DNA from: Geothrix sp. SG200
Lineage (GTDB): Bacteria; Acidobacteriota; Holophagae; Holophagales; Holophagaceae
DNA: 64,000 nt
Direction of reading: 5' to 3'
NCBI RefSeq assembly: GCF_022808935.1
Contig: NZ_JAKZFR010000004.1
Span: forward strand, 124,001-188,000
This document shows, in pieces, positions 37,068 through 46,196 of this stretch. Within the stretch, counting starts at the first letter, position 1. Every line of letters begins with the position of its first letter. Below the pieces are notes generated by a model. It ran no database searches. It worked only from the letters and a program-made list of their open reading frames with translations, and was not told the origin of the DNA. The position numbers and the translations under genes are program-made.

Positions 37068-37697
37068 ATGGACCTGATCTACCTCCACGGTTTCTCCTCC
37101 GCCCCCAACGGGAACAAGGGGCGCTTCACGCGGATGTGGGCGGAGTCCCACGGGATTGCCTTCCATGCGCCGGACCTGAACCTGCCAACCTTTGAAGCCC
37201 TCACGGTCACGGCCCAGGTGGAGGCCGTGGAAGCGCTGGTGCGGAGCCTTCCCGAACCGCCGGTGCTGGTGGGGAGCTCCCTGGGCGGGTTCGTCGCCAC
37301 GGCGGTGGCGCACCGGGGCAGCCCGCTGCGGTCCCTGCTCCTCCTGGCTCCGGCCATCGGCTTCGCCTCGCGCCGCATGACGCATCCCGCTTGGGCCGCC
37401 TACCGGGAGCGCGGGGAGATGGTGGTCTTCCATCACGGCGAGGGACGACCCCTGCGGCTGGGTCCGGACCTGCTCCGGGACCTCCCGCGCTGGCAGGGCG
37501 ATGAGGCTTGGCGCATTCCCGTGCCCACGGTGATTCTGCACGGCCGGGCGGACGAATCCGTCCTTCTGATGGAGAGCGAAGCCTATGCGGCGCGGAACCC
37601 GGGCGCCGTCCTCCACATCCTCGAGGATGATCACGGGCTGCTGGCCCCGCCATCACTGGCCTGCCTGGAAGCGGCACTGGATGGGGCCTTCCACTAG
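37068..37697 (+). CDS. YqiA/YcfP-type alpha/beta hydrolase
   Basis: 209 residues from ATG 37068. Short alpha/beta hydrolase of the UPF0227/YqiA group: IYLHGFSSAP at the start, nucleophile Ser in GSSLGGFVAT near residue 73, and the catalytic His in LEDDHGL near residue 193. Members are esterases of unclear natural substrate. The stop overlaps the convergent LysR gene by the shared CTAG. Confidence 0.85.
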   Translation: MDLIYLHGFSSAPNGNKGRFTRMWAESHGIAFHAPDLNLPTFEALTVTAQVEAVEALVRSLPEPPVLVGSSLGGFVATAVAHRGSPLRSLLLLAPAIGFASRRMTHPAWAAYRERGEMVVFHHGEGRPLRLGPDLLRDLPRWQGDEAWRIPVPTVILHGRADESVLLMESEAYAARNPGAVLHILEDDHGLLAPPSLACLEAALDGAFH

Positions 37698-38599
37698 GAT
37701 CCGAACTCCGCCGGGCTCAGCCCCTGCAGGTAGCGCGTGAGCAGCTTCTGCTTCTCCTGGCTGGCCTTCACCTTCTTCTGGTAGATGGAGAAGCGGTCCT
37801 CGGCGGGCCGGATGGCGGGGAAGAGGGCCACGAGGTCGCCCCGCTCCAGCTCCTCCAGCACGCTGTAGCGCGGCACCAGCAGCGCGCCCATGCCTTCCGC
37901 CGCCGCGTGGATCATGGCGCGGATGTGGTCGATGGCGATGAACCGCTCCAGCTGGGGCTGGTCCCGGCCGGGGACGGCCATGAGAAAGCGGTTCCACCAG
38001 GTTCCGGCCTTGTCGAGGGACAGCACCGGGCACCGCCCCAGGTCGCCGGGGACCCGGATGCGATGCGCCTTGCGGAACGCAGGGGCACAGGCCACCACGT
38101 AGGTCTCCCGGAAGAGGGGGGTCTTCTTCAGGGATGGCAGCAGGTGCTCCAGGCAATCGATGATCAGGTCGAGGTCGTCGCGCAGGAGGGGCGCCAGCAG
38201 GTCGTGGCTGAGGGTGAAGTCGATCTCCAGATCCGGGTTTGCGGCCAGGAAGGGCTGCATGTGGCGCATGAGGATGCTGCTGCCGAACTCCACGGTGGCG
38301 CCCACGCGCAGCCGCCCCTTCGACAGGCTCTGGTGGCGGCGCAGGTCCTCCGAGGCGGCGTCCAGGGTCGCGAAGACCTGCTCGCAGGCCTGGTAGAGCC
38401 GGCGGCCCTCCTCGGTCAGGCCCAGGCTGCGCCCCCGGCGTTCCAGGAGGCGGACGCCAGCCAGTTCCTCCAGCCTGGCCATGGCATGGCTGACGGCGGA
38501 CTGGGTGCGGTTCAGGCGGCGGGCACAGGCCGTGAAGCTGCCGGTCTGGGCCAGGGTGAAGAAGGTCCGGAGCTGGGGGAGATCCAGGAGGGCGTCCAT
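37694..38599 (-). CDS. LysR-family transcriptional regulator
   Basis: 301 residues from ATG 38599; an ATG at 38704 would overlap the divergent gene and lacks support. Winged helix-turn-helix at the N-terminus (TFFTLAQTGSFTACARRLNRTQSAVSHAM region, about residues 8-45), then a periplasmic-binding-like effector domain. Divergent from the ALDH gene at 38686, the classic LysR layout, so it probably controls that gene. The inducer is unknown. Confidence 0.92.
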   Translation of the reverse strand: MDALLDLPQLRTFFTLAQTGSFTACARRLNRTQSAVSHAMARLEELAGVRLLERRGRSLGLTEEGRRLYQACEQVFATLDAASEDLRRHQSLSKGRLRVGATVEFGSSILMRHMQPFLAANPDLEIDFTLSHDLLAPLLRDDLDLIIDCLEHLLPSLKKTPLFRETYVVACAPAFRKAHRIRVPGDLGRCPVLSLDKAGTWWNRFLMAVPGRDQPQLERFIAIDHIRAMIHAAAEGMGALLVPRYSVLEELERGDLVALFPAIRPAEDRFSIYQKKVKASQEKQKLLTRYLQGLSPAEFGS

Positions 38600-38600
38600 G

Positions 38601-38617
38601 CATGAATAGTACTCATG
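38601..38617. promoter_or_regulatory. Candidate LysR operator
   Basis: CATGA, 7 bases, TCATG: an interrupted palindrome just upstream of the regulator start, in the 86-base divergent gap. It fits the T-N11-A style of LysR boxes loosely. A GAATC direct repeat follows at about 38626-38639. Confidence 0.4.
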
Positions 38618-38685
38618 AACAGGTTGAATCGAATGAATCACATCATTGACACAAAAAGCGATATGAATGGATGCAGAGGTGGACC

Positions 38686-40200
38686 ATGCAGCAGACCCTG
38701 GCATCCCTGGGCCTTTCGAACCTGAATCCCGGCGGCTTCGCGGGCGAGTGGGCGGGAAGTGGAAAGGCCCAGGCCGTGGTGTCCCCCATCGACGGCGCGA
38801 AGCTGGCGGATGTGGCCAATGTGACGCCCGCGGAGTTCGAGGCCATCCTGGCCCGCAGCCATGCGGCCTTCGCCTCCTGGAAGCTGGTGCCCGCGCCCAA
38901 GCGGGGCGAGGTGGTGCGGGCCCTGGGCGACGAGCTGCGGAAGCACAAGGAGGCCCTGGGCATGCTCGTGAGCCTCGAGATGGGCAAGGCCCTGCGCGAG
39001 GGCCTGGGCGAGGTCCAGGAGATGATCGACATCTGCGACTTCGCCGTGGGCCTCTCCCGCCAGCTCTACGGCCTCACCATGCCCAGCGAGCGACGACAGC
39101 ACCGCCTGCAGGAGCAGTGGCATCCCCTGGGCGTGGTGGGCGTCATCACGGCCTTCAACTTCCCCGTGGCGGTGTGGAGCTGGAACACGGCCCTGGCCCT
39201 GGTCTGCGGCGACACCGTGCTGTGGAAGCCCTCCTCCAAGACGCCCCTCACGGCCATCGCCTGCACGAAGATCGCCGAGAAAGTGCTGCGCGACTTCGGC
39301 TACGACCCGGCCATCTGCAGCCTGGTGATCGGCAAGGGCAGCGAGATCGGCGACCTCATCAACACCGACCCGCGCGTGGCCCTGGTCTCCTACACGGGTT
39401 CGGTCCCTGGCGGCCGCCACGTGGGCAAGCTGGTTCAGGAACGCTTCGGGCGCCACATCCTGGAGCTGGGGGGCAACGGCGCCGTGATCGTCAGCGAGAA
39501 GGGCGACCTCGAGATCGCGCTGCGCTCCATCTACTTCGGCGCCATCGGCACCTCCGGGCAGCGCTGCACCTCCACCCGCCGCGTCATCGTCCACGAGTCC
39601 GTCTACCCGGCCTTCCGCGACCGCCTGGTGGACCTCTACCGCAAGACGCCCATCGGCGATCCCCGCAAGGACGGGAACCTCATGGGCCCCCTGGTGGACA
39701 GAGCCGCCGTGGAGACCATGCTCGCGGCCATCGGGACCGTGAAGGCCCAGGGCGGGAAGGTCCTCTTCGGTGGCGAGAAGCTGCCGAACGCCGGTGGCTG
39801 CTACATCACGCCCTGCCTCGCCGAGGTTCCAGGCAACCTGCCCATCGTGAAGGAGGAGACCTTCGCGCCGGTGCTCTACCTCATGACCTACCGGACCATC
39901 GAGGAGGCCATCGCCCTCCAGAACGGCGTGTCCCAGGGCCTCTCCAGCGCCATCATCACCAACGATCAGCGCGAGAGCGAGCTGTTCCTGTCTGCGGCCG
40001 GCAGCGATTGCGGCCTGGCCAACGTGAACACGGGCACCAGCGGGGCGGAGATCGGCGGGGCCTTCGGCGGCGAGAAGGAGACCGGCGGCGGCCGCGAGAG
40101 CGGTTCCGACGCATGGAAGGCCTACATGCGCCGCCAGACCAGCGCCATCAACTTCAGCGGCCAGGTGGAACTGGCCCAGGGCATCACCCTGGAACTCTGA
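38686..40200 (+). CDS. ALDH7-type aldehyde dehydrogenase (aminoadipate-semialdehyde dehydrogenase-like)
   Basis: 504 residues from ATG 38686 (GAGGTGG upstream). NAD-dependent aldehyde dehydrogenase: TAFNFPVAVWSWN, catalytic Glu in LELGGNGAVI near residue 260, and catalytic Cys in GTSGQRCTSTRR near residue 294. The GGxFGGEKETGGGRESGSDAWK tail (seen as AFGGEKETGGGRESG) is typical of the antiquitin/AmaB group, which oxidises L-aminoadipate semialdehyde in lysine breakdown. Substrate is inferred from family. Divergent from a LysR regulator. Confidence 0.9.
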   Translation: MQQTLASLGLSNLNPGGFAGEWAGSGKAQAVVSPIDGAKLADVANVTPAEFEAILARSHAAFASWKLVPAPKRGEVVRALGDELRKHKEALGMLVSLEMGKALREGLGEVQEMIDICDFAVGLSRQLYGLTMPSERRQHRLQEQWHPLGVVGVITAFNFPVAVWSWNTALALVCGDTVLWKPSSKTPLTAIACTKIAEKVLRDFGYDPAICSLVIGKGSEIGDLINTDPRVALVSYTGSVPGGRHVGKLVQERFGRHILELGGNGAVIVSEKGDLEIALRSIYFGAIGTSGQRCTSTRRVIVHESVYPAFRDRLVDLYRKTPIGDPRKDGNLMGPLVDRAAVETMLAAIGTVKAQGGKVLFGGEKLPNAGGCYITPCLAEVPGNLPIVKEETFAPVLYLMTYRTIEEAIALQNGVSQGLSSAIITNDQRESELFLSAAGSDCGLANVNTGTSGAEIGGAFGGEKETGGGRESGSDAWKAYMRRQTSAINFSGQVELAQGITLEL

Positions 40201-40280
40201 ATCCGCCGGCCGGCTTTCAGCAGGGCCATTCCAGGGGCACTCGGGTAGACTCTAGGCAGAATTAACCGTGAGGCTGACCA

Positions 40281-42044
40281 GTGCCCGGGCCAACCCCCCG
40301 TCTCCATCCGTCTGACCCAGCGGCGGCTCCTGTCTCCGCCAGGGGCGGCGGCGGGTTGGCCCGGGCGGCCCGGGGAGCCCTGGTCGCGACCTGGCTCGGC
40401 GTCACGCTGGCGCACTTGGCCCTCCCGGCGGCCCAGCGCATCCAGGTATGGCCCCTGGGCTATCTGCTCCTCGAGATCCTGGCCTTCCTGAGTCTGAGCC
40501 ACCGGGCCTGGCGGGCCCCCTCGGGGGAGCGGATGGCCTGGCTGCTGCTGGCCGTGTCCGCCTTCTTCGAGGTGCCCAGCCTCCTCCTCACCTTCAGCAG
40601 CCACGGGCAGGCGGTGCCGGAGATCATCTTCCTGGTCAGCCTCCTGAGCCTGGCCACAGGCATCCTGGCCTTGGCGGGCGTCCTGAGCTTCCCGAAGGAG
40701 CCGGGGCCGGGCAGCCTGTTCCGCAGGCGGGCACTGGACAGCCTCATCTTCGCCACGTCCCTTCTCTTCCTGCTCCTCGCGATGGGCGTGCAAGGCTCCC
40801 TGCGCGCCTCGAGCCAGGGCATGGGACTGCGGGTCCTGGCGGCCTACCTCAACGCGGCCCTCCTCGGGGGCGGCCTGGTCTTCATGACCTCCTACCATCC
40901 CGGTCTCATCCGGGGTCCCCTCGGATGGCTGTCCGCCTCGGCCCTGGCTTGGCTCTCGGCACTGTCCTGCTGGGCCCTGGCAGGCCTGCCTTCCGTCACG
41001 TCGCCCCACGCCTGGATCGCCTTGGCAGGAGGAATCCCGTTCTTTCAGGGCCTTGCGGCCTGGTCCCCGCAACCCGAGGTGTCGCGGGCCTCGCGGGCGA
41101 CCGACGGGAAGCGGTTGGTGCGGCTGTTCCCCTACCTGCCGGTCCTCGCGGCCATTCTCGTCCTGGCCGCCCTCTTGCCCCGGGGGCCGCTGGAGTTGAT
41201 GCGCGGCGCCATCGGCGCCTTCCTGCTCATGGTCGCCCTCCTGCTCCTGCGCCAGTTCCTGGCCATCCTGGACCTCCGGGCCGCCCGACGGACGCTGGAG
41301 GAGCGGGTCCAGCACCGGACGGAGGCCCTCGAGCATGCCCAGGAGGCCCTGCTGAGGACGGAGCGCATGAACACGCTGGCCCTCATGGGCGCCGGGCTGG
41401 CCCACGATCTGAACAACCTCCTGAGCGTCCTGAAGAGCTCCGCGGAGCTGGCCCTCATGAACCTGGAGGAAGGCCGGCCCGTAGGTTCGGAGGACCTCCA
41501 GAGAATGACCTCCGCCGCCAGCCGCGCCGCCACCCTGACCAGCCGGCTCATGCGGTTCGTGAGCCGCGAGTCCGAGGACCTGGCCCCCGTGGATCTGGGC
41601 CAGGAGTTGCGGGACATGGAGGCGACACTGCGCCTCCTCATTCCCCGGACGGTGGAGTTGTGCATCGATGTGGCTCCTGCCGAGGCCCTGATCGTGCAGA
41701 GTTCCAGGCTTCGGCTCGAGCAGATGCTGGTGAACCTGGTGGCCAATGCCCGGGATGCCATGCCCGAGGGCGGAAAGCTTGCCATCCGCGCGGGGGCCGA
41801 CGGGCCGGAGGCGGCCATGGCGCGGATCGACGTGGTCGATTCCGGGATCGGCATGCCTCCGGAGATTCTCGACCGCATCTTCGATCCCTTCTTCACCACC
41901 AAGGCCCCCGGCAAAGGCACCGGGCTGGGCCTGCCCTCCCTCAAGGCGCTGGTGGAGGAAGGCGAGGGCCGCATGGAGGTGGCCAGCGAACCGGGGAAGG
42001 GCTCCCGGTTCACCATCTTCCTTCCGCGGCTGAACGCTCTCTGA
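40281..42044 (+). CDS. Membrane sensor histidine kinase
   Basis: 587 residues from GTG 40281. The N-terminal half (about 30-330) has seven to eight membrane helices and no periplasmic domain, suggesting a membrane or intramembrane signal. A short coiled coil precedes the phosphoacceptor His in GLAHDLNNLLS near residue 375. The ATPase domain has NLVANARDAMPEGG, DSGIGMPPEILDRIFDPFF and GTGLGLPSLK. No response regulator is adjacent; the orphan NtrC-type regulator at 10421 is a possible partner, unproven. Confidence 0.9.
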   Translation: MPGPTPRLHPSDPAAAPVSARGGGGLARAARGALVATWLGVTLAHLALPAAQRIQVWPLGYLLLEILAFLSLSHRAWRAPSGERMAWLLLAVSAFFEVPSLLLTFSSHGQAVPEIIFLVSLLSLATGILALAGVLSFPKEPGPGSLFRRRALDSLIFATSLLFLLLAMGVQGSLRASSQGMGLRVLAAYLNAALLGGGLVFMTSYHPGLIRGPLGWLSASALAWLSALSCWALAGLPSVTSPHAWIALAGGIPFFQGLAAWSPQPEVSRASRATDGKRLVRLFPYLPVLAAILVLAALLPRGPLELMRGAIGAFLLMVALLLLRQFLAILDLRAARRTLEERVQHRTEALEHAQEALLRTERMNTLALMGAGLAHDLNNLLSVLKSSAELALMNLEEGRPVGSEDLQRMTSAASRAATLTSRLMRFVSRESEDLAPVDLGQELRDMEATLRLLIPRTVELCIDVAPAEALIVQSSRLRLEQMLVNLVANARDAMPEGGKLAIRAGADGPEAAMARIDVVDSGIGMPPEILDRIFDPFFTTKAPGKGTGLGLPSLKALVEEGEGRMEVASEPGKGSRFTIFLPRLNAL

Positions 42045-42045
42045 A

Positions 42046-42243
42046 TCAGCCGCCGCTGATGAGGTGGATGACCTTCACCACGGCCCCGTCCGGGACCGTG
42101 GTGGTGTCGTAGTCGGCCTTCGCGACCAGGACGTCGTCCACGTGGATGACGAGCATGGGGAAGCGGTAGTTCCGCGCCTTGAGGATGTCCCGCACGGTCA
42201 TGCCCTCTTGCCATGCCAGCGGCTCTTCATTGACCAGGATCAT
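42046..42243 (-). CDS. ThiS/MoaD-like ubiquitin-fold protein
   Basis: 65 residues from ATG 42243 (GGAAGG upstream); a longer start at 42270 is possible. Small beta-grasp protein ending in ISGG, the Gly-Gly tail that is adenylated and thiocarboxylated in ThiS and MoaD. Its place after the AOR gene points to molybdo/tungstopterin assembly: MoaD supplies dithiolene sulfur. The ThiF/MoeB-like enzyme at 2219 could activate it. Separated from the AOR stop by an 18-base-stem hairpin. Confidence 0.82.
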   Translation of the reverse strand: MILVNEEPLAWQEGMTVRDILKARNYRFPMLVIHVDDVLVAKADYDTTTVPDGAVVKVIHLISGG

Positions 42244-42270
42244 GCAGGGGCCTTCCTTGGCATTGTCCAT

Positions 42271-42310
42271 CCTGAAGTCATCGGCCGCGGTTGCGGCCGA
42301 TGACTTCAGG
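42271..42310 (-). other. Perfect 18-base-stem hairpin between AOR and ThiS-like genes
   Basis: CCTGAAGTCATCGGCCGC (42271-42288), GGTT loop, and its exact complement at 42293-42310. The AOR stop codon (42306-42308) lies inside the right arm. No T run. A likely RNA processing or stability element that sets the ratio of AOR to the downstream gene. Confidence 0.85.
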
Positions 42311-44534
42311 AGAGGTGCTGCTTGACCACATCCACCACTTCCGGGAAGGCGTCGAGGCCCAGCTCCTTCAGGCGCGCCAGGGTGGGCACGCCGTTGGATG
42401 TCCAGCCGCGGCGGGCGTAGACGCTGTCCATGAGCTTGGAGAAGCGGTCCGTGCGCCACTGGCGGTGCAGGGCCATCTTCTCCTCCGTGGACTTGCCGGC
42501 GGGATCCAGGCCCATCTCCTTGATGATCTGCTGGTCGTAGCGCTCGGCGCGGGACTCGTACTCCTCCTTCGTCACCGGGCCCAGGGAGCGGTAGGGCGCA
42601 GCGTCGTGCTCGCGCAGGCCCTTGCCCATGCGGATGTTGAACACGCGCTGGAAGTTGTAGACCTTGGCGGACTGGATGATCAGCTCCTCCTTGTCGATCT
42701 TCACGCCCGTGGTGGCACTGAAGAGGTCCACGTAGTTCTGCACGTGCTCGGGCACCTTGTGGGCTTCCGGTTGCTGGGCATTGTCCGCGGGCACCACGTC
42801 GTTCCAGGGCAGCTTGCAGAAGCCGTTGAGGCCGAACCAGGTGCGGAACAGGGGGAAGTAGTAGAGGGCTTCCGCCTTGTCCTCGAAGGTGGGGATCTGC
42901 TTGTTCACCATGTCCATGAAGATCAGCCAGGCCTCGTCGTGCTGGGGGCCCTTGTTGGTGAGCGCGTAGCCGCCCTGTTGGGCCAGGGACTCCTTCGACA
43001 TGTACTGGGAGTACTCGAGGCCCTTGTTCTCCATGCCGATGTCGTTGATGAGCTGCGGATCCCCCCAGCCCTGTTTGATGAAGTACTCCTTCATCTTCTT
43101 CACGCCCATGCCGGCGATCATGCCGAAGCCCTCGCCGCGGGCCATCTGGTGCATCATCTCCAGGTCGGCCTCGGCGTTGCCCCAGGTCATCTCCAGGCCG
43201 CCCGTGCGTTCCTTGTTGAGGATGCCGCGCTGGTAGCACTCCATCACGAAGGCCGTGAGGGTGCCCCAGGTGATGGTGCAGATGCCGTAGGTGTCGCAGT
43301 AGAAGTTCAGCTCCAGCAGGTAGTCGGGGTCGAAGACGCCGCAGTTGGAGCCCAGGCCTGCCGCGTTCTCGTACTCGGGTCCGTCCACCGTGACCATGTC
43401 GCCCCGGTAGGGACCGGTCTTCAGCACCAGGCCGTCGGCGCCCTTGGCGCAGGCCATGGAGCACCCGTACCAGCAGCCGTCCACCGTGGCCTGGGTGCAG
43501 CGCTGCTGCCAGTAGGCGGAGTCGATCTTGTGCACATCCGGGTGCGACCCGTACTGGAAGTTGTGGACGGGCAGCAGGTCGTAGGCGTCCATGATCTCGA
43601 CGATGTGGGCGGTGCCGTTGCGGCGCATCATGCACTGGCCGCCGTCGTTCTCGCGGATCTCCTTGTGGTACTTGATGCCGGTATTGGCGATGGTTTCGGG
43701 GTCCACGGGGTGGTTGAGGTCGCCCGCAACCTTGGGCCCGCGCACCACCAGGGCGCGGATGCGCTTGTCCCGGAACACGGTGCCGATGCCGCCCCGGCCC
43801 GCCTGCTTAAAGCGCACGCACTTGCGGCGGCGGTCGTAGAAGGAGAAGTTCAGCATGCCGATGAGGCTGTGGGCCGCGGCGGCGCCGCTGGAGACCACCG
43901 AGACATTCGGCAGGTCCTTCTCGTTCTCCGCGTACATGTGCGTGAGCAACTCGGCCAGCACGTGGCTGTCCTCGGGCCCGCCCTCGACTTCCTCGATGCG
44001 GATGATTCCCTTCACGCCATCCACGAAGAGGATGACGTCCTTGTCGGCCTTGCCCTGGAGCTCCAGGGCGTCGAAGCCCGAGAACTTCAGCAGGGGGCCG
44101 TAGAACCCGCCCACGTTGGAGTCGATGGGGATGTCCGTCTGGGGCGAGAGGCTCACCACCAGGGACTTGCCGGTGCCCGCGTACTGGGTCATGCCGGCCA
44201 CGGGCCCGGGGCTGATGACGATCTCGTTCTCGGGATCGTTCCAGCGGGTGGTGGGCTTCACGGCGTTCCACAGGTGGTAGAGGCCGAAGCCGCGGCCGCC
44301 GATGAAGACATCCTTCATCTGCTGGGTGACGGGCTTCTCCGTGACCTCGAGACTGCCCACGTTCACGTAGAGCGTGCGGTTCGTGTAGCCCTTGTCCGGC
44401 AGGCTGGGCTGGAAGGGCACCTCCTTGAGGGTGCGCATCCCGGCGCGGAGGGCCTCGAGCTGGCCGAGGTACTCTGTGCGCTTCGTGTAGTCGATGTCCA
44501 TCACCTTGCTGGGATCGAAGACGAGCTGGCTCAT
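42306..44534 (-). CDS. aorB: Tungsten aldehyde:ferredoxin oxidoreductase, large catalytic subunit
   Basis: 742 residues, longer than the ~610 of classic AORs. Oxidises aldehydes to acids with a tungsten bis-pterin and a [4Fe-4S] cluster. N-terminal pterin-binding domain: NRTLYVNVGS and FIGGRGFGLYHLWN near residue 80, and GVGGFYG-type SNVGGFYGPLLK. Cluster Cys in DGCWYGCSMACAKG near residue 365 (C-x3-C-x3-C, where many AORs have C-x2-C-x3-C) and a distal Cys in LNGFCKLPW near 600. The upstream ferredoxin gene (11 bases away) supplies electron transfer; the tup genes supply tungstate. Aldehyde substrate unknown. Confidence 0.9.
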   Translation of the reverse strand: MSQLVFDPSKVMDIDYTKRTEYLGQLEALRAGMRTLKEVPFQPSLPDKGYTNRTLYVNVGSLEVTEKPVTQQMKDVFIGGRGFGLYHLWNAVKPTTRWNDPENEIVISPGPVAGMTQYAGTGKSLVVSLSPQTDIPIDSNVGGFYGPLLKFSGFDALELQGKADKDVILFVDGVKGIIRIEEVEGGPEDSHVLAELLTHMYAENEKDLPNVSVVSSGAAAAHSLIGMLNFSFYDRRRKCVRFKQAGRGGIGTVFRDKRIRALVVRGPKVAGDLNHPVDPETIANTGIKYHKEIRENDGGQCMMRRNGTAHIVEIMDAYDLLPVHNFQYGSHPDVHKIDSAYWQQRCTQATVDGCWYGCSMACAKGADGLVLKTGPYRGDMVTVDGPEYENAAGLGSNCGVFDPDYLLELNFYCDTYGICTITWGTLTAFVMECYQRGILNKERTGGLEMTWGNAEADLEMMHQMARGEGFGMIAGMGVKKMKEYFIKQGWGDPQLINDIGMENKGLEYSQYMSKESLAQQGGYALTNKGPQHDEAWLIFMDMVNKQIPTFEDKAEALYYFPLFRTWFGLNGFCKLPWNDVVPADNAQQPEAHKVPEHVQNYVDLFSATTGVKIDKEELIIQSAKVYNFQRVFNIRMGKGLREHDAAPYRSLGPVTKEEYESRAERYDQQIIKEMGLDPAGKSTEEKMALHRQWRTDRFSKLMDSVYARRGWTSNGVPTLARLKELGLDAFPEVVDVVKQHLS

Positions 44535-44544
44535 GGGGACTCCT

Positions 44545-44967
44545 TCAGATGATCCGGACGGCCGGCTCGGGGACGTCTTGAATGGAGAGGGCCCCGTGGG
44601 GGCAGACCTTCACGCAGACGCCGCAGGAGGTGCACTTGTGGGGGACGATCCAGTCCGGGTTGCGCATGAAGGCGTCCTTCTCGCAGAAGCCGATGCACAT
44701 GTAGCAGCCCACGCAGAGCTGCTTGTCGATCATCACCACGCCCAGCTTGTTGCGCTTGAGGGCCTCGGAGGGGCAGACCACCACGCAGTCGCCGCACTGG
44801 TCGCAGAGGACGGCCTTGCCTCCGCCGTCCTCGTAGGCCTTGATCTGGAGGGCGGCCTGGGCGGGGTCGTCCACCTTGAAGACCTTGATGGCGCACTCCA
44901 TCTCGCATTCGTGGTTGCAGTTGCGACCTGCGTCGCACTTCTGGAAATCGATCACCAGCTGTTTCAT
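44545..44967 (-). CDS. aorA: Polyferredoxin (four-cluster) electron-transfer subunit of AOR
   Basis: 140 residues from ATG 44967 (GGAGG upstream). Four cysteine clusters: CDAGRNCNHECEMEC (irregular spacing), CDQCGDCVVVCP, CVGCYMCIGFCE and CTSCGVCVKVCP, enough for four [4Fe-4S] centres. Immediately upstream of the AOR gene, matching the aorA-aorB order described for Aromatoleum. Carries electrons from the tungsten site; no flavin (AorC-type) subunit follows here, so the electron acceptor differs or is encoded elsewhere. Confidence 0.88.
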   Translation of the reverse strand: MKQLVIDFQKCDAGRNCNHECEMECAIKVFKVDDPAQAALQIKAYEDGGGKAVLCDQCGDCVVVCPSEALKRNKLGVVMIDKQLCVGCYMCIGFCEKDAFMRNPDWIVPHKCTSCGVCVKVCPHGALSIQDVPEPAVRII

Positions 44968-45077
44968 GGCTCGGAGGCCTCCGGGTACGGACCTTTGACG
45001 ACACGCCAATCGGGAGCGGTCGAAACCACCCCAGATGCGAGGCTAGTCCGGGTCCGGACCCCCGGCAATGGACGCGG

Positions 45078-46196
45078 TCACACTTCGGAGTCGAGACCCT
45101 CCCGCCGGATGAGGTGGGCTGCCGTGGCCTTGAAGGAGGCGACGATGGCGCCGCCAGGCTCAAGCCCCAGTTCTGCCAGGGATTGCGCGGTCACGTAGGC
45201 CGCCAGGAAGAACCCGCAATCCAGCTCCACCTTGAAGAAGGGTCCCCTGGGAACGACCTTCGTGACGGTCCCCGGGAAGGCGTTCCGGGCGCTGCTGGAT
45301 TTGTCGGTCTGTAAAGACAGCGCCACATGCTCAGGGCGGATGCCCACCAGGATCGTCTGGCCGGGTCGCGCCTCGCCCACGGCCAGGACCTCGTGCCCGT
45401 CTCCGCCCTTGCCGAGGCGCAGGGTGAGGAGACCCTCGCCGCTGGATGCAACCTGGCCCTTGAGCAGGGTCTCCATGCCCACGAAGGCGGCCACGAAGGG
45501 GTCCTCCGGGTGGTTCATGACCTCCCGCAAACCCCCGGTCTGGAGGATGCGCCCATCCTTCATCACGGCCAGGCGGTGCCCAAGGCGCGCGGCCTCGCCC
45601 TGATCGTGGGTGGAAACCACGGCGGTGCTGCCGGTTTCCGCCAGGATGCGGCCCAGGTCGTCCAGCAGCGCCTCGCGCGTGGGGGCGTCCAGGGCCCCGA
45701 AGGGCTCGTCCAGGAAGAGGATCTCCGGCCCCAGGACGAAGGCCCGGGCCAGGGCCGTGCGCTGGGCCTCGCCGCCGGAGAGCTGCCGGGCAGGACGCGC
45801 CAGGAGGTGGCCTACGCCCAGGCGCTGGGCCCAGGCGCGCACGGCGGACTCACGCAGGGCGGCGGGGACCCCCCGGAGCTTGAGACCGGCGGCGATGTTC
45901 TGGGCCACGGTGGCGTCGAAGAGCAGGGGATCCTGGAAGACCATGGTCATGCGGCGCCGGTAGGCCTCACGCTCCGGCCGCCCGGCCAGCTCCGTGCCCT
46001 TGAAGCGGAGGTTCCCCCCGGAGAGGGGCAGCAGGCCCGCCAGGGCCAGCATCAGCGTGCTCTTGCCCGCGCCGTTGGGGCCCATGAGGGCCAGCACCTC
46101 GCCGGCGCGGAGGTCCAGGGCGGGCACGTCGAGGACCTGAGTTCCGGCCCGATGGAGCGTTAGGCTCCGCGCCTCCAGGACGGTCGGGCGGCTCAT
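45078..46196 (-). CDS. tupC: Tungstate ABC transporter ATP-binding protein
   Basis: 372 residues. ABC ATPase domain with Walker A GPNGAGKST near residue 39, signature LSGGEAQRTALARA, Walker B ILFLDEPFGALD and switch His in STHDQGEAA. A C-terminal TOBE/MOP-like domain (about 285-365) probably binds oxyanion and senses intracellular tungstate or molybdate. The ATG at 46196 overlaps the tupB stop by 4 bases. Powers uptake with TupB and TupA. Confidence 0.9.
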   Translation of the reverse strand: MSRPTVLEARSLTLHRAGTQVLDVPALDLRAGEVLALMGPNGAGKSTLMLALAGLLPLSGGNLRFKGTELAGRPEREAYRRRMTMVFQDPLLFDATVAQNIAAGLKLRGVPAALRESAVRAWAQRLGVGHLLARPARQLSGGEAQRTALARAFVLGPEILFLDEPFGALDAPTREALLDDLGRILAETGSTAVVSTHDQGEAARLGHRLAVMKDGRILQTGGLREVMNHPEDPFVAAFVGMETLLKGQVASSGEGLLTLRLGKGGDGHEVLAVGEARPGQTILVGIRPEHVALSLQTDKSSSARNAFPGTVTKVVPRGPFFKVELDCGFFLAAYVTAQSLAELGLEPGGAIVASFKATAAHLIRREGLDSEV

